NCBI GenBank assembly: GCA_945486175.1
Contig: CALYTA010000059.1
Span: forward strand, 1-6,746
Length of the DNA stretch: 6,746 bases
Direction of reading: 5' to 3'
DNA from: an uncultured Clostridia bacterium
GTDB lineage: Bacteria; Bacillota; Clostridia; Oscillospirales; Butyricicoccaceae
Shown here: positions 5,947-6,746 of the stretch, one piece after another
Numbering within the stretch: the first letter of the stretch is position 1
Layout of the letters: each line of letters begins with the position of its first letter
Position numbers and translations under genes: made by a program
The notes under the pieces: generated by a model
What the model was told of the DNA's origin: nothing
The model's input: only the letters and a program-made list of their open reading frames with translations
The model's database searches: none

Positions 5947-6513
5947 ATGACACTTGCCAATAAAATTACATTGGCGCGCATTGCGCTGATTCCGATTTTC
6001 CTCGTGCTCGCGGTGCTTGGCGGAACCACGTTTGACATCCTTGCACTGGTGCTGTTCATCGTGTGCAGCGCCACCGATTTTCTCGACGGCTATGTCGCGC
6101 GCAAATACAATCAGGTGACAGATTTTGGCAAATTTGTCGACCCGCTGGCGGATAAGCTGCTGGTGTGTGCCGCGATGATGATTTTTGTCGACCGCGGCCT
6201 GATGTATGGCTGGATGGTTTTCATCATCCTCGCGCGTGAATTTATCATCACCTCTCTGCGCACGGTTGCCATGGGCAAAAACCGCGTGCTCGCCGCAGCG
6301 TGGTCGGGCAAGGTGAAGACCTGTGTCCAGATCGCGGGCGTCATCGTCATTTTCCTGTGCAGCATCGTGAGCGGCGGCAATCCGACCGGCACGGCACACA
6401 CGCTCGTTGTGATCGCGGGCTGGGTTATGACGCTCATGACGCTGTACTCCGGCTATGACTACATGCACCGCAACTGGGATATCGTTGCAGAGGGCGCAAC
6501 CCGTTCCAAATAA
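5947..6513 (+). CDS. pgsA: CDP-diacylglycerol--glycerol-3-phosphate 3-phosphatidyltransferase (PGP synthase)
   Basis: PgsA makes phosphatidylglycerol phosphate from CDP-diacylglycerol and glycerol-3-phosphate, releasing CMP; this is the committed step to phosphatidylglycerol and cardiolipin. The 188-aa membrane protein has the complete CDP-alcohol phosphotransferase motif DxxDGxxARx8GxxxDxxxD, with D44, D47, G48, A51, R52, G61, D65 and D69; the aspartates bind the metal and catalyse the reaction. Hydrophobic helices are visible at about 8-25, 28-44, 71-100, 124-141 and 151-168. The N-terminus MTLANKITLARIALIPIF is typical of PgsA and agrees with the chosen start. The length and the lack of serine-synthase features favour PgsA over PssA. 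It has its own consensus promoter and precedes cysS by 41 nt. rimO-pgsA adjacency is common in clostridia. Confidence 0.95.
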   Translation: MTLANKITLARIALIPIFLVLAVLGGTTFDILALVLFIVCSATDFLDGYVARKYNQVTDFGKFVDPLADKLLVCAAMMIFVDRGLMYGWMVFIILAREFIITSLRTVAMGKNRVLAAAWSGKVKTCVQIAGVIVIFLCSIVSGGNPTGTAHTLVVIAGWVMTLMTLYSGYDYMHRNWDIVAEGATRSK

Positions 6514-6554
6514 ATCAAACTGTCTAAACGGCAGACAAAGGGGAGACCGTTTTT
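6514..6554 (+). other. cysS leader with interlocking complementary segments around the ribosome binding site
   Basis: In this gap TGTCT (6521-6525) can pair with AGACA (6533-6537), and AAACGG (6526-6531) in the loop of that hairpin can pair with CCGTTT (6547-6552). Together they have the topology of an H-type pseudoknot, with the cysS ribosome binding site GGGGAG (6540-6545, 9 nt before ATG 6555) in the remaining loop. The second pairing is followed by two more T residues directly before the ATG. There is no space for a T-box, the usual control of clostridial aminoacyl-tRNA synthetase genes. The stems are short, so this is a hypothesis. Confidence 0.3.
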
Positions 6555-6746
6555 ATGAAGCTGTATAATTCCATGACACGCAAAAAGGAAGAATTTGTTC
6601 CGATTGAGCCGGGAAAGGTCAAGATGTATTCCTGCGGCCCGACGGTCTATAATTTCTTCCATATCGGCAATGCGCGTCCGTTTATTCTTTTTGACACCCT
6701 TCGCCGCTACTTTGAATACCGCGGCTATGAGGTTCAGTTCGTCCAG
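6555..6746 (+). CDS. cysS: Cysteinyl-tRNA synthetase, N-terminal part (3' end outside window)
   Basis: This class I synthetase charges tRNA-Cys with cysteine. Only the first 64 residues are present and the frame is open to the window end. The N-terminus is diagnostic: [20 protein letters not shown], then [20 protein letters not shown] (24-43), with the zinc ligand C27 in SCGPTVY and the HIGH-type ATP-binding motif as HIGN (36-39), the usual form in this family. ATG 6555 follows AAAGGGGAG (6537-6545) at 9 nt and matches the family start. The related MshC of actinobacteria shares this fold, but the Gram-positive low-GC-type context and the motif favour CysS. It is probably co-transcribed with pgsA. 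Confidence 0.95.
   Translation, partial: MKLYNSMTRKKEEFVPIEPGKVKMYSCGPTVYNFFHIGNARPFILFDTLRRYFEYRGYEVQFVQ

Noticed and set aside
4546..6468. 640-codon open frame on the - strand across rimO and pgsA
   Set aside because: It is antisense to two fully recognisable enzymes and crosses the pgsA promoter; it is a codon-bias shadow.
6514..6554. T-box riboswitch in front of cysS
   Set aside because: The gap is only 41 nt, far too short for a T-box, and no T-box core sequence is present.

Overview
The window is a 6.7 kb GC-rich stretch of chromosome, very probably from a Gram-positive member of the Clostridia (Bacillota); the Oscillospirales/Butyricicoccus-type gut clostridia are my best guess. The basis is strong AGGAGG-type ribosome binding sites, GTG and TTG starts, a DUF1385 (YqhQ-type) gene next to prmC, and a recA-recX pair beside rimO-pgsA, all in a GC-rich coding background. 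The lineage is an inference; there is no rRNA here to confirm it. All eight genes are on the + strand and tightly packed. The long reading frames on the - strand are shadows.

Left part (1-2763): the 3' end of a membrane sensor histidine kinase gene (5' end outside the window), then a DUF1385 membrane-protein gene with a TTG start 3 nt after the kinase stop, then prmC (release-factor glutamine methyltransferase), whose GTG start overlaps the DUF1385 stop as GTGA. This is the layout of one co-transcribed unit.

Middle part (2764-5859): after a short AT-rich gap with a possible extended -10 element come recA and recX (overlapping by one base as TAATG), then rimO (ribosomal protein S12 methylthiotransferase) after a 39-nt gap containing a small GC-rich hairpin. 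RecX is the usual partner and modulator of RecA. No LexA (SOS) box of the Gram-positive GAAC-N4-GTTC type was seen in front of recA.

Right part (5860-6746): the only sizeable regulatory gap (87 nt) holds a perfect consensus sigma-A promoter (TTGACA, 17 bp, TATAAT). A nearly perfect 21-bp palindrome covers its -35 box and most of the spacer, and a hairpin lies at the predicted transcript start. This promoter drives pgsA (phosphatidylglycerolphosphate synthase) and probably cysS (cysteinyl-tRNA synthetase, cut by the window end). The 41-nt leader between pgsA and cysS has two interlocking complementary segments around the cysS ribosome binding site.

The genes are housekeeping: signalling, translation termination and ribosome modification, recombination, phospholipid synthesis and tRNA charging. 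I found no mobile element, CRISPR array, RNA gene or evident new multi-gene system. The points most worth a second look are the palindrome-embedded pgsA promoter, the cysS leader fold, the extended RecA termini, and the poorly characterised DUF1385 protein coupled to a sensor kinase.
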